64,000 bases of DNA, from the NCBI GenBank assembly GCA_003971905.1, contig RSEE01000120.1:1-64000 (forward strand), given 5' to 3'. How positions within the stretch are numbered: the stretch's first letter is position 1; every line of letters starts with the position of its first letter. Shown in pieces: positions 22,869 to 37,969 of this stretch. A model generated the notes under the pieces. That model worked only from the letters and a program-made list of their open reading frames with translations, was not told the DNA's origin and did no database searches. This DNA is from Moniliella sp. 'wahieum' (Eukaryota > Basidiomycota > Moniliellomycetes > Moniliellales > Moniliellaceae). The translations under genes and the position numbers were made by a program.

Positions 22869-23608
22869 GGGGAGCGAGCGGCGGGAAGCGCACGAGGTGG
22901 TGGGAAGAAGCGGGAGAAAGAGACACGCTGGTGTCGGTGTCGTGGCGTGGCGACGCACATGGGCACGAAGAGGCGGGGCCGTGGCAGGGCGTGGGACATG
23001 AGCTGGAGGTGTGTGTGATGCGTGTGGCCGATGATCGAGGATCGGCGGCTGGCGTAGTGGGAGGGGCGGCGTGCACAGCAAACCGCAAGTGTGATGCTGT
23101 GCCATTGTTCGCGGCGCTGGACAGGCACCAGCCAGCCGTTCTTGTTGCGCACCCTGGCGGAAGCGCAAACGGGGGGGCGCACGCGTCACGTGGCCCGGCG
23201 TGGCTAGCGAGCGGGTGTGATGGGCGGGTGACAGGCGCGGGCGATGTGATATGGGGGATGGATGCGCGGAGGCAGCGCGGAGGGCGGCAGGGGGCCGGTG
23301 TGGGTGCGGTAGGGTTGGGGCGTGCGGACAGGCGGGGTGGCTGGCTTGGCTGCACGGGGGTGGCGGGTGGCTTCATGCTGCTGCTGCTGCCGCTGGCTGC
23401 GCCGCCGCGCCGAGGCCGCCGAAATGGCTCGCTTCCCGCCCCCACCACCCGCCCGCCCCCATCCGTCCCGGCCGTCAGCTGCTGCGTCGCCGTCGCATCC
23501 CCTCCGTACCCGCCGCCGCCTGCCTGGCATGGCCTCCCGCCTCCGCGTCCCCGCCCCCCTCCCACCACCCCCTGTCTGCCGCGTGCGTCTGCCCCCCCCA
23601 TGGGCCCC
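22869..23608. other. Divergent spacer NIPA / unknown Pro-rich gene
   Basis: Very GC-rich promoter region between two divergent starts. Long open frames exist on both strands (up to 492 codons across 22615-24093) but they are compositional, arginine/glycine/proline-only shadows. A CTG-type triplet run lies near 23377-23392. Confidence 0.55.
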
Positions 23609-26364
23609 ATGTCCAGCCCCCCTGCCAGCTCCAGCTTCGAATGCACCTCGATGGCTTTGACTGCACCGTCCCCGCGCCACCTCCCCCGCCGTCCTCTCCC
23701 CCTTCCCCCCCTTCCCCCCCACCCCGCCCCTCCCGCCCCGCCCCTCCTCCCTTCCATCTTGGCCAACCCAACCAGCGCCAAGCCCAGCACCCCTTCCACC
23801 ATCCAGTGCGTCCTCCCCCCCCACCCGCACCCCATGCTGACCCCCTCCCAGTCCCCGGTTCGATGAGCCACGGCGTCTTCGCTTCCAGTCTCGTCGGACA
23901 GTGAGCGAATACGCCGGATCGCCCTCAAACAGCTCTGATCCTCCCTTGCCCAGCGTCCCAGCTCGCTCCAGGTCCGGGCAGGGTGCGGGACGCAGAGGCC
24001 GCCCTGGGTCCTGCCCATTCCCCTGACCCCAAAGGTGGGTGGGGACGATGGGGTCAGGAGCGCCCGCGATTCGATTTGCCGATCGTCCTGCACTTCCCGA
24101 ACCCAATGGCCGCGTTCAGTTTGTTGCCCCGCCTACCTCCCGATCCCCGTCCCGCCCTGTCAGCCGCGACTCGATCCTCGACAGCACCTCACCCGCCCCA
24201 TCAGCACGCGGCGCCGCACACTTCAGTTCACCGACACCCCCCACGATCGCATCGAATGGCACGAACGCGGCCTGCGCCCTCACGACAGCACTTCGTCGGA
24301 GCGCCGCACCCACTCTACTGGCGATATTCGACCCCACGCCGCCGCCCCTCTCCTTCGCCCAGTTCCTCCTTGGGCGGCTCCCATTCAGCCGGATCCAGTC
24401 CTTGGGTCCGGCCTTCGTCGCGATGGAGGCTACGGTTCTGTCTGATTCGGATGCTGATGCCAACTGCGTCTTTATGGAGGCAATTGAGTCGCTCCAAGCG
24501 TTGGAAGAGAAGCAGAAACTGCAAGATCAACGCTTGCGGGCCTGGCGTGACCGTGCCGGCTCGGGTGGCAGTGAATTGCTCTTGGGTCGTCCCAGTGCAG
24601 GCGCCAACATGTCGTTGCGCCAGCAACGGGTCGGGTTGGAGGCGTTGATGCATGAAGTGGTCCAGCCGCAGAGGAACAGCGATTACCAAGCCCAGACCGA
24701 AAGTCTTCCCAGTGGCGATGCGCTCCCCTTCGATGGATCCAGCAGCGATGATCTGGTGTTGGACACCACGCGCCAAGCCGCGAGCGGAGACGAAGGCAGT
24801 GATCGTGAAGGTGGGCAAGGGAGTTCGTCTGGGTCGGATCATTCCCTGTCGCTCGCCCGTATCCGTTCTGCTGGCACTCCGCTCCCCGACCCCGCCCGAC
24901 TGGGATCAAGTGTGTCATTACCATCATCGTTGCCCGATCGATCACATCGCCGCTCATGGAATGCGCAGACCAGAGTTGATTTGGACCGTGCCGACTTTGG
25001 CAGAGCGAGAGCGCGGCGCTTGCCCTGCGCCGTACGACATCGGTACCGCCCAAGTTGGCGCTCGGAGGAGCGTCTGGACAGGCCATGGAACGGCCCACCC
25101 TCCTTCGCTTCATCTCGCCCCCGCACCCTCCGCACCCTCATAATTTGGCCTCCCCTGGTGCGGATCGACCTGGGATCCCTCCAGTTTCGGCCGCGCCTTT
25201 TGTCAAGAGCCCTAGCCCCATCCCCAGTCCCCGCCGACCACGTTCGGAATCGGCTTGGCTACTGCCGATTCGCAGCAACCATCACCAAAACCAATCCTGC
25301 GGAAGAGCTGCGGATCGCGTCCGCCCTCGTCTTTGTCCGTGCGAGCAGGGAGTGGGCCCGTTCCACCCGCGCCCACGGCCTCCGCAGCGCCAAGCCACCA
25401 CCTTTCTCTCCTCGCCCTTCCTCGCACCCCAAGACCAAGACGTTGTGTCTCATCAACAGAGCCCGATCCCAGTGAGTCTTCCTCTTCTTGCTCCCCTTCC
25501 TCCTCTTCCCCTCTGGCGAGGAGGGGCCAGATTGCTCGGCGGATGACCAAGAGGGCACCTACAACCGTTTTGCCTGGTCTCCTCGCTTGGCCCGGGGGCT
25601 GCCCTCGTCGAGTGCCTTGCCTTCGCCGCGCTTGCCACGCGAGATGGGCCAGCATACCGATCGTTGTCCGCGTCCCGCTCGCCCTACTGGGATCCTTCGC
25701 ACCCGCCCCCTGCGTTCCACCGCTTCCCGCCTGTGCGGAATGAAGGGCAAGCCACCGGTTTCCAGACTCGGCTCCCGCACACCTCACCTCGCTCGGCATT
25801 GGCCTTGTCCTTGTCGGACGACAATGCCTCTTCATCCACCCTGCCTAGCCCCCGTTTCGCCCGCCTTACCCAATCACCTCCTCCGCGTTCGGGTTCACCC
25901 CACGTTACCACCTACCAACTGGGTCGTCAGCGCACTGCCCCCCCCGCTGCGCTCTTCGCCTCGCCGCGCGCGCTGCCTTCCCCCCATCCGCCCGCGCCCG
26001 CCCATCTGCCAGCGCGTATTCCTCCTCCTCTGCCTCCCCATCCCCACCTACCGCGTCCACATCCCGCTCGGCACCGTTGACCCCGCGCCTGTCTTCCGGG
26101 CTGGGGCTGGCGCCGCACTCGCCTCCTGCCTTGCCCTTGGTAGCTGCCACGCCGGTCCAAGCGACGGGCAAGTGTACTCGCCCACCAGTCCCTTTGGTGT
26201 GCCCATGCACCCCCGCCCGTCGATGGGGGAGGAAGGGTGGGAATGGGAGGACTGTTGTTCCTGCCCCCGTCGTACCTGTCCCAGCTGCTGCCACCCTCCT
26301 CTACCTCGTTGGCGGCCCTAGTTCCGCCCTGCCCGCCCCACGGCACGGCCCGTACCACACTTGA
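23609..26364 (+). CDS. Unrecognised proline/serine-rich, mostly disordered protein
   Basis: I do not recognise this gene. Coding is inferred from consistent codon use and continuous protein-like segments on the + strand: RRTVSEYAGSPSNSSDPPLP near 23895, TLLAIFDPTPPPLSFAQFLL near 24318-24377, and a 60-residue charged helix-forming segment (MEAIESLQALEEKQKLQDQR and on, 24474-24570). Further Ser/Asp-rich stretches follow (SGDALPFDGSSSDDLVLDTT), then Pro/Ser-rich stretches to about 26364. At least four frame changes are needed, so exon borders and both ends are uncertain. The ATG at 23609 (MSSPPASSSFE) is a candidate start. No signal peptide, membrane helix or catalytic motif is seen. A regulatory or scaffold protein is possible but unsupported. 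Confidence 0.5.
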
Positions 26365-27164
26365 CCCCCCCCCTATCCCCTATACCAGCGTTTCCTCTCT
26401 CGCACTTGCTCTCATCTTTTTGCCCTTGCTGCCTTGCCCCCTTGGCATTCTGTCCTTTGCTTGGGCTGTGCCCCCCCCCCCCCCCCCTTCCCCTATCCTC
26501 TCTGTATCTCATGCAACGCATACACCATCTTTACTCTTTTTTCTGTTCTTTCCGTTTTCGTTCCGTTTTGTTACGTCTTTGCTCATCTCTTTTCACTGTT
26601 GACTGGTTAGCGCTATAAGGACGGAACCGGTTGCGGCAGGACCCATGAGACGAAGCAGGGTACACGCTAACCGACCAAACCTCTGTCCTCATGCCCCCCC
26701 CCTGGCGGCCAACGAACACATAGCCCGTGCCCCCGCACCGCGTGGGGGATGCTCACGTGAGCGCCGAACAATCAGGACCTCCTACCGACACGAGACAAAC
26801 CGAGCGTCGCTCCTGCCCACCCGGGCCCGGAGGGACCCATTGGCTTGCAAGGCGGGCATACCACAGAATGGGGGGGGGTAAAGTAAAACAAGGTTAAACA
26901 AAGTAAAACCCAAGCCTCAAAAAGGACCAGAGAAAGATAGGAACAACAAAGCACCCCCCAAGTCCCACCAGCGAAGGGACCCGACCAAGAAAGGGGGAGG
27001 GGGGGAGGCGAGGGGGTATAAGAGTGACGTGCGGGGAATGAAGGAGGCAAGTGGGCTAGGGGGGCAAGGAGAGGGGAGGCATGGATGAACAGCAAAGAAT
27101 AGGGTCGGGGGAAGGGAAGTGCGGGAAGTGGGGAAGTGGGGGTGTGCGCGGTGGGAAGGGGGAT
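26365..27164. other. Convergent 3' spacer with long pyrimidine tract
   Basis: About 240 bases (26364-26605) are nearly pure C/T on the + strand and include 17 consecutive C at 26471-26487. The rest is unremarkable, with purine-rich stretches toward the SRPK stop. No gene is supported. Confidence 0.6.
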
Positions 27165-29572
<2,408 letters not shown>

Positions 29573-29622
29573 CTAGTCTGCCGCACTCGCACTCATACTC
29601 CGTCTGAGTACACTCGTCCTCA

Positions 29623-29680
29623 GTTGCTAGTTGCTAGTTGGTCCAGGCAGGCCAACGCATCCAGCAGCATCATGCATCAG
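29623..29680. repeat. GTTGCTA x2 and CATCATG copy
   Basis: Two tandem GTTGCTA units (29623-29636) lie 30 bases from a CATCATG-CATCAG copy (29668-29680), about 240-290 bases upstream of the ATG nearest the SRPK 5' end. Confidence 0.8.
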
Positions 29681-31796
29681 CACCCTCCATCACGCACCAG
29701 CAGGCATAAGCGAATAATCAGCAGCCCAGCACTCGGTCTGAGCACGCAGCCACTGCGCCTGCGCCCGCTGCGTGGCACGTGCCGCTGCCACGCACTGGCG
29801 CTGTGCGGCGTGTCTGGCGGTCGGAGCGGTGCCAAGCGCCCGGCCGCGAGCAGACGCAGCAGATGCACAGCGTGCGCTACAGTGCCCCGCCTCTTCGGCC
29901 GCGTGAGACACAACTGCTGTATCCGCAGCTGCCCCCGTGCCGCTGCGACGCGCTGCGGGCCGCCCACAGTGCCTGGGGCGCCTGGGGAGCTCCCGCACAC
30001 TGCCGCACCGCCGTCCGAGCATATCGGCCGCGGCGGCCAGCACGCACTCGCCCACTGCCCACCCACCACTCTCCCGCCCCGCCATCGACGGCACCCAGCC
30101 CCCTCCCAGCCAATATGCAATCCGACACATCACCTGCACCATCACACCCTGCAGCGCATATCACATGTCACATGTCACCTGGGCTAGTCAACCTGAAGCT
30201 GGAATTGAACGTTCATCGCCATCGTTCATCGATCATCGATCATCGTTCAGTCCGTTCACGCGGTTGCGCCTTTTCGTTCGCACCCCGTCCGGGCACTTCA
30301 ACCATTCGCCTGGCGCACGACGGTCACACACGTGACGCTCCGGCCTCTTCTCTCGCATCTTGGAGCCGGCGGATTTACCCGCTGTTCATTCCTTTCGGCT
30401 CCACAAGACAAAAGCTGCCCCTTCTCTCCGCTTTGACCGCTGCAGCATTGCCACTGGTATTCTCAGTTCACGCGCCCGCACTCTCAGAGGCATATCCCCA
30501 GCCCTCTAGTCCCTCCATACCGGCCGGCAGAACTCTTCAAGCTTAATTCACGACACAAACTAAGTAGGCGTTTCAACAAACGGTAGATGTGGGATTGAAG
30601 GGTGTCATTATGTCGGCGGCAAGTATAGTTGAGGCGTGCGACGGACGTAATGCGTATTGAGATCTGAGATGTGGTTGAGACAGCTCCTGCATATTGCATG
30701 CTCATGCGCTTCACGCATCTAATCCATCCTTCCATAACTATCCGCCGGTACTATGAATGTCTATACATCATCACACGCCCCCCACTCCCACCCTGATTCT
30801 TCATCCAATTCTACAAGTTGCCCCTTCAGACCACGCCTATCGCAGTTCCAACGATGGCTGTCTATGTTTCCTCAACACCATTATTCTGGATCTATTGTTG
30901 CTACCGCTGCCAAGAGGCTACCAAAGAGATGGACCAAGATTGCCCGTATAATGGGACCACTGGTTTTCAGCCACATAAAAGGCTTACAATTGCCAAGTAT
31001 GAAGCACTCCCAGCCAGGTCTGAGAGCTGAGACCTTCCTTCTGGTATGTTCATCCTCTGCATCTCATCCTGGCTATGTAGATACTGCCTGCTTCTGTGGA
31101 ACCTCGACTGGGGTGCAGCGTGCCCCTTTTACTCGAACCCGATGCATTTCCCCGTCGCCACTCGTCCGCCACTTTCTTCCCCGCCCCCAGTCAATCGCTC
31201 ACCTGTCGTGACGTCTCTGCATGGCCGCTTTTCAACGCTCACACTTGGTTACTGTCATCTCTCTTGCATCTCATCTGGCTGTGGGGTCATTGCCGCCTTT
31301 TTTTGCGCCTCGCGTTGAAGAGCCTATGCTGATCACTTCACCAGTCGAAAAGGAACGCGGGGACAGCATGGAATTTTGGACGCAGTGGCTATACCACTGT
31401 TCCGAGAACAGTATCTCTCTTGGTTGGCCCACAACGAGTGTTGCCATGCGAACGAAATGCCGGCTACGGAAACATTTTCAATATCCCTAACCAGGAGAGC
31501 GGGATAACAGACTAGGGCACGGTGGATTATGGTGGAAGGTGGGACAGGCAGGCCCGGGCGAAGCAGTGGCGGCACAGTGGCGAATGAAAAAGCCCCAGTG
31601 GCATTGTGGCGCCTGTGCCGCCGTGGGTTTGAAATGTGCAATCCGCCCATGGACTGCTGGCCTGGCAGACGCCGCGGAACTGGCGCTTCCGCCTCCCGAA
31701 GGATGGACTAAAGATGGATTGAGGCCAGGGCAGCGCTAAAGTTGGTTACATTGCTCTTTCGCTTGTTCTCTCTATTGCTGCTGTCTTTGGACGCCG

Positions 31797-31866
31797 ACGC
31801 TGGCCCTGACGCTGGCCCTGACTGACGCTGGCCTTGACGCTGGCCCTGACGCTGACGCCGACGCGG
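31797..31866. repeat. GACGCTGGCCCT 12-bp tandem array
   Basis: About five imperfect copies of a 12-bp unit end within four bases of the start codon of the PPR gene, so the array should lie in its 5' leader. It stays open in frame with the start codon only through its last two units. Confidence 0.8.
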
Positions 31867-31869
31867 ACG

Positions 31870-34611
31870 ATGCTGGCAGTGCGGCTGGTGGCGTTGCGGC
31901 TGGCCTCCCGCCCAAGGCCTCGCCCCGCTCGCCGTATAGCCCCGTTCTTCCCTTACCCCCTCCCGCGGGCCTGCTTCAGCACCCAGCCCACGCCCCCCCC
32001 CCAATCCGCCCATCCCGATACCAACCCCGGTCCCGGTCCCTCTGAGGACCTCGACGACAACTACGGGCCCCGCATACGCACGCGCCCGGCTCGCGTCAAC
32101 TCAATAATTCCCCTCCATGCGCCTGAGCGCCCACGCGCGCAGACGCCAAGTCCTCCTCCCTCGGCATTTCCCCGCACGACGCCCCCACCAGAACTATCGT
32201 TCGAGGTCTATGCCCCCGATGCCCCCGAGGTTCTCGCCCGCCCCGACTTACTTCCCACCAAGGAGAACCCCATCCCCTTTTGGTTTACTGCCCCCGCCCT
32301 GGATGCAGCCGAGGAAAAAAGGCTTCCTCGGCCGCTGCCGCGGCCGCCGCCTTGGCTGCTGCCCAGCCGCCTCGAAGCCAGTCCATCTACCCCAACTCGG
32401 TTGCTGCCGAATCGTTGCTCGCTCGCCTGGCATAACCTTTTTTCCACCCGTCTCATCGGATTACCCGAGAGGAAACACGCCCAGCCGAGGCCAATCTTGT
32501 TCGACACGGTGATGCCAGGACTGGCAGAAGACTCCTTGGCATTGACCAGCTCGATCGGACCAATGGGGACGAGGGTCGGAGCAACCGGACCCCTTCGGAC
32601 TTGAGGATATGGATATGGAGCCCTTCACTGAGGGGGAAATTGACCCAAAATCCAACTTGGCCTCTACCTTGGCCAATTGGCGCCCCGCGCAGCGAGGGAT
32701 TATGAGGTGTATGACCTCATGTCCACCATCATCACCGAGTCGCAGGCGCTTAACTTCTGGAACGTCTCACACGCTCACCAATTACTCAAGGCCAACATTG
32801 TGCAACGACGCAATCGACGAGCCAAGCAGCTCGGCGTGCGGCCCGAGAAGGTATCCGTTCGGGATCTTGGAATTCGGTTCCCTCCAAAATTGTTCAAAGC
32901 TTGTTACTTATCATCTCCTTTCAGGTACCTCGGATGAGGCCAAAGATGTCCTGCGTGATATGCGTATGTGGAACTTTGAGCCTGACTTGCTCGACTTGAA
33001 TGCTTTACTCCGAGTTGCCGCGCGTGATGGGAATGTGTTCATGGCGATTGAAGTGCTGGAGCAGATGGCTCGGTTGCCAGTCAATGAACAAGCAAAAAAC
33101 CCGCGCTTAAAAGACGGGATGTACGGATTGTTTCACTCTTCCTACGTCCGCAACTGGACCCCTCTGACACTCAACTCGCTCTTCTTCCTGTGCAAAAACA
33201 GACATGTCGAACAAGCCTTAGCCCTCGTCGGATTGGCTACAACCTTGCTCGTGCAGATGATGGTGAATTCCCCCCGCGATTGGCAGGTGGATTCCTGCCG
33301 CTATTCGCATGGAGTTGTTACAGCTCTTATTTCGAGGACATCAGCCAGGCATTGCGTACGACGTACTCAAAATTATTCTTGCCGCCGAGGGAGATCAGCG
33401 GTGGAAAGGGGACATGGGTCGAGCTGCTGAGCAGTTTACAGACCAGTGTTTTGTATGTGCCCAAATCTCATATCCTTGCTTTGAAGTGTGTATCACTGAC
33501 ATACCTGGACACACAGATACCCGGAATCTCGCTTACCTGGAAAAAGATGGCCGCCTACGGCATTGACCCCGGGGAGGCACTATCGATCAGCATTCTTGAG
33601 GCCAGCTCCCGTTGTGGAGAAATTCAATGTCTGAACGTGCATTTGTGCACCTGACCAGGATACTTCCGGTCGCATTCCCGTCCTACGCGAGTGGCACGGG
33701 GCCCTCTTATTGAGGCTTACCTTCGGGCGGGGATGTGGGAAAATGCGTTTCTCACATGTGCCATGGGTTGCCATGCAGGGCTGGACGCCTCCGAAACCAC
33801 GCAGCAGTTGATCCAGGCATGGTGAGCGCTTTGGGAAACACGCTCGACGCAACATTTATCCCCACATGTCCGTCAAATGCGAGCCGGCTTGCTCTCCGAG
33901 AAAAGCGCATCGATGACGCTGTCGCCGCTATGATTGAGGTGGGGAAGTACCCTTCCCCCAAGGGTGGACTGGACGTGCGGGTGTGGACGGGATTCTCTCG
34001 TGTTTTTCATATTCGCTCACCCCCTTGCGCGGGCTCGAGGTGATACAACAGGTCAAACGGTTGTACATGGCCCAACCTATGAGCACCACCAAGCACCTAA
34101 AATCTCCGGCCAAGTTCCAGCCGCCCATATCTAGCTACAACACGGCCCTCATCGCACTCGTCAATATTTCTGACCAGGCTCGCGCCGATCGCCTTCTAGC
34201 CGAGACACTTGAAGGTGGTTCTCATGGAAGCCTGGTAAGCAGTTCCCCTACTGGTCCGGCAACTCGGGCTCGACCACCTGGAACGCGATCACATACGAGC
34301 GTCTCATTCACCTTGCCCTTCGGCAAGACAACACGCAGCGGGCCATGTTCCTGTACCGTGCTGCTCGAAAACATGATGTGCCTGTCACATACGCCACATA
34401 TCTTTCCCTCGCAATGTACATGCAACAACGGCATGGCACCGGTTGGCACCAATTGCTGGCCAAGATGAGGGAGCGTGGCATGCCTTGTCCACGAATGAGC
34501 TACTTGGCTCCATTTGGACTCACCCCGGAACGCTGGGCTCAGCTGGGTCGCCGAAGGCGCAATCCCGTCCAACCAGATGCAAACGAAGCGCGCAGTGACG
34601 AACTCTATTAA
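31870..34611 (+). CDS. Mitochondrial pentatricopeptide-repeat (PPR) protein
   Basis: The ATG at 31870 opens an Arg/Ala/Pro-rich leader with no acidic residue (MLAVRLVALRLASRPRPRPA, then ACFSTQP), a strong mitochondrial presequence. PPR-like helical pairs follow: DEAKDVLRDMRMWNFEPDLL with DLNALLRVAARDGNVFMAIE and VLEQMARL (about 32935-33075); MELLQLLFRGHQPGIAYDVL near 33310; RGPLIEAYLRAGMWENAFLT near 33695; YERLIHLALRQDNTQRAMFL near 34290; and MRERGMPCPRMSYLAPFGLT near 34465. Such proteins bind mitochondrial RNA for processing, stability or translation. An intron fits 33450-33513 (donor GTATGT after DQCF). Many frame changes are needed (near 32310, 32420, 32600, 32690, 33230, 33650 and 34030 at least), so internal structure is approximate. 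The stop at 34611 follows NEARSDELY. Specific target unknown. Confidence 0.75.
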
Positions 34612-34828
34612 GCCTACTTGCCATCATACCGAGTTTCTATCATGCCCACACTCCACTTGCTCACATCGCTCTTTTCCCCCTCATTACATGCATGTTACAC
34701 CGCGTGCCCTATAAGGTCGCGGCTGTTGTCCCGGGTGTCTGTCTATAGGGCGCAGCTGGGCAAACAAGGGAAGGCGTTCTCGTGGATTAGATTGGTCACA
34801 CCTGAGGCGACGACGTTATTTCTTTTTT

Positions 34829-37800
34829 TCATTCTATCGCCATGAGCTTGACCATTGACGCTTCCACCCCCCCGACAGTTCTCCAAGACCATCTGGCATA
34901 CCAGCGGGTCAACCTCGGGGAACATGGAAGCCAAGGTTGCCACTTTGGCTTGTTCCCGTTCGTGCTCTTGCGCCTGCGATTCAGCCCGGGCGTCCGACGC
35001 GCTTGCCCACGCAGCCGCTGCCTCATCGTCGGCCGGAGCCAGACACAAGTCGAGGGCAGACGAGGCGAGGTGGCGTTCGGGTGCGGACGAGGTGGGTTCC
35101 TGTTCGGGGGCTGCATCTGCCGACCCTGACGCGACCGACGCGGCCCGAGTCGATGCGTTCAAGGTAGGTTCGGGACTGGTGATGCGTTCCATAGCCGAGC
35201 GCGCCCAGTTGGGCAGCGGCAGTTTCAAACTCGAAGCTTGCCCGCCTGTATCTGATGCGGCAAAGTAAGCATCATGCGGACCTGGCGACGTAGGCTCGGA
35301 ACCGGATGCGCCGTCGGCAAAGAGCGAAAGAGGCGGCTTCGTGTGGTTGGCGGCGTCAAAGGTGTGGACGGCCTCGCAGCCTCCACACCTGTCGCGTTAT
35401 CGCTGACGCGCCGTGGCCAAAGTGGGGAAGGCACCCGCTTGGATTGAGGTGTGCACAGGACCACCGGCCCAGGCTCAGGACGCGAGTGCGGGGCAGTGGA
35501 TCGATCGAGGTTCCACTGGCCACTGGGTCTGTCGGATGCGAGGTGGATGGCAATGGATCTGACGAAACCCCTTTCGCCGCATCATCGTTTGTACCTTCTT
35601 TTGTCTCCTCTTTCGACTTGTCATTCGCCGACTCCCGCTGTTTCGCCTCTGGCATGCCTTCTCCTTGATGTTGGGCCCCTCCTTGGGCTCCGGTTGGAGT
35701 GCCTCCTTGGATTTCTCCTTGGACTCCTCCTTTCCATGCTCCTTTGCCTCCGGCTGGGGCTCAAGAATGGCAGATCGGACCACAGTCGCCCGAGAACGCC
35801 GATGGGCCGGGCCATGCCAAGACGGGCAGCCTCCCCTGTGCGCTGGAAGAATTGTCTTGTCTCTTCGGTCAAAGAGGGGATACTCTCACCATGCGTGTCG
35901 GTTCCCCCGCGAGAGATGCCGTGTAGAGGTCTGGGCAACAGGAGATGAGCGAACATGGGAAGGCGATGCCTCTGAAATAGCAGCCGGAGAGGGGTCGGTT
36001 GGGTGGGGGGTTGGGGCAAGGGGTGCCGGAGAAGGATGGGGCGAGGTAGTTGAGAAAGTTTGGGCGGTAGGTGCCTTGGGTGAGGGGTGTTTGGAATCGT
36101 CTCTGCTGGTACGGAGGAGGAAGGACGAGCTGGTTCTGTTTCGGACGAAAGTTTGGCTGCCGCAGCCTCGACTTGACGCTCAAACTCTTCGGGGGGATGT
36201 TAGAGAGAGAAGAGTAGTCCATCTGTTCAATAACCCAATGGCCCCTTGAATTGAAGAGAGGTAGTACCCGGATTCCGACGCGAGACGCTCGGAGGAGCGG
36301 AAGTGGGCAATGTACTCGACGTTCGAGACAAGGTGTGGGCACTGTGCCCGCAATACTACCAAGATAAGCAACGGCAGAAAGGTGTCCGCCCCGGCTTCTT
36401 TGGGCTTGAGGTGTCGGATGAGGCCAAAGATGACCTTGCAGACATTCATGAGACAAATCAACTTGTCCCTCGGCGCTTTAAATTGGTTGATCTTGAGCAA
36501 TTCCCGTACAGCAAACTTGACGAATCCAGGTGACTGGGCCACCAAGGGAACGTCTAGGTGTGACTCCTGGACCCAGCCAAACAAACGCACTTTTTGGTCC
36601 AGCACCGCATCCCGCTCTAGGTCGTCCGTCTGTACAGGCCATCGTCCCGCTTCAGCGACAGCAGGTGAAAACGTCAAATGATACAGGCGGTTCATGATCA
36701 ACTTCTCCATCGCCTCCTTCGTATTACTAAACTCAGCAGATGTCTGCCGAGACCAAGGCAGCGTCCTTGCCATGAGATCATCAATGAAGAACAAAAAACG
36801 GCGGATCAGTTGCACCTGTTCCGGCAGCCGATGCGGGCGACGACCAAACGTACGTAAAAAGCTAGATGCGGAGATGTCAGTATCCGATTCGCTTCTCGAC
36901 GAAGGCGTAACGCGTAACCAAGTGGAAGAAGCACTCACCTCCGCACATGATCTCCTACGGGGGCGGCGCTCGGGAGCTTCATTTGTTCAAGGAACAAATT
37001 AAGTCGAACGGGATTTCCTCGGGCCGGTTTACGGGCGAAGGAGTGCGAGGAGCATTGGCTTCCGAAGGCTTGAGTTGACTGGGGTAGGAAGAGGCATGAG
37101 GAGTGTGGGGTTGTTGGACCTCGGAAGGAGGACGAATGGGGGGGGGTGAGTTGCCTGCGATCACGGGTCGCGGCCGTACTACCGCGGGCATCGATTGATG
37201 TCGTTCTCTTGGCGTTGGGGACGGTGCCCGCATAGCCGAGAGGGAGGAACGGACACCGGAGGTTCCCGAAGGCAAGAGACGAGCCAAGGTCGAGAAAGGC
37301 GATTTGGGGCGCGATTTGGGGGGTGCAGAGGGCGGTGTGGGTTCACCCAAAAGGGTAGGCGCGGTGGGAGGTAACTTGGGCTCTTTGGTAGCGTCTTTCT
37401 CGCCCACAGCCGTGATCTTGTCAGGAACACAGGCGCGTGAAGAAAAGCGGTCGTAATGTCAGCCTCAGAGCCAGGGTGGGGCAATGAAGCTGTTGATGGG
37501 CCTTGCTCTTCGGGGTGCTGGACAATCGCTGGTCTTGACAGGCAGGGGGCGGGTTTGGGCTCAGCACGGGTCGAAGCGGAATCCGGGAGCCCACCAGCCG
37601 GCGGGGTGCCCGTGGCTGTTCCGGACCGCGCCGACCAGCAGAGTCCTGTGGATCTGGAGAGACAGCATGGGTCTGATCGAGTACTAGTGGCTCTCCAACA
37701 TGGGATAGCTTGGCGTGCGGGCTTTGCGTGGTGACCGAATCAGCCGCGAGGGATAGCTCGAGAGGGCTGACCTCCGCCGTGGCACAGCCACGCACGGCCG

Positions 37801-37969
37801 TAGTGGTAGGACCCAAATCGGGCGACTTCGCGCGGTGGTGGGGGCGCGGGGTGTGGACTGGGGCATGAGCGAGAGCGGCGGCGTAACCAGCAGCGCGCAG
37901 ACGATCACGCTCGCGTCCGGCAGCGGATGGTGGGCCGTCGTCGCCTTCGTCCGGCGCCACTTCATCCAC
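34829..37969 (-). CDS. VPS9: Vps9: Rab5/Vps21 GEF with VPS9 and CUE domains
   Basis: Activates Rab5-type GTPases in endosome-to-vacuole sorting; the CUE domain binds ubiquitin. A disordered Pro/Ser-rich N-terminus (37969 to about 37040) is followed by the helical bundle FLEQMKLPSAAPVGDHVR and SFLRTFG across a 77-nt intron (36862-36938, GTGAGT donor). The VPS9 domain follows: RLFGWVQESHLDVP, APRDKLICLMNVCKVIFGLI, then GADTFLPLLILVVLRAQCPH and LVSNVEYIAHF with the conserved Asp and Tyr, and GYYLSSIQGAIG. A long low-complexity linker leads to the C-terminal CUE domain, VATLASMFPEVDPLVCQMVL. One surplus G in a 7-G run hides the true end (MVKLMAIE, stop 34829). Other breaks: a missing A before NLFLEQM (~37007), two near 36190-36230, and several in the linker. 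The start is unresolved because no clean ATG lies in frame near 37969. Confidence 0.88.

Noticed and set aside
22615-24093. 492-codon and 300-codon minus-strand frames upstream of the NIPA gene
   Set aside because: Composition is almost only Gly, Arg, Pro, Ala and Ser, with no motif. The strand opposite shows equally long frames, as expected of very GC-rich spacer.
30753-31211. 152-codon and overlapping short plus-strand frames in the AT-richer part of the SRPK/PPR spacer
   Set aside because: Three overlapping frames of similar length with no domain and unrelated to the PPR gene; probably chance.
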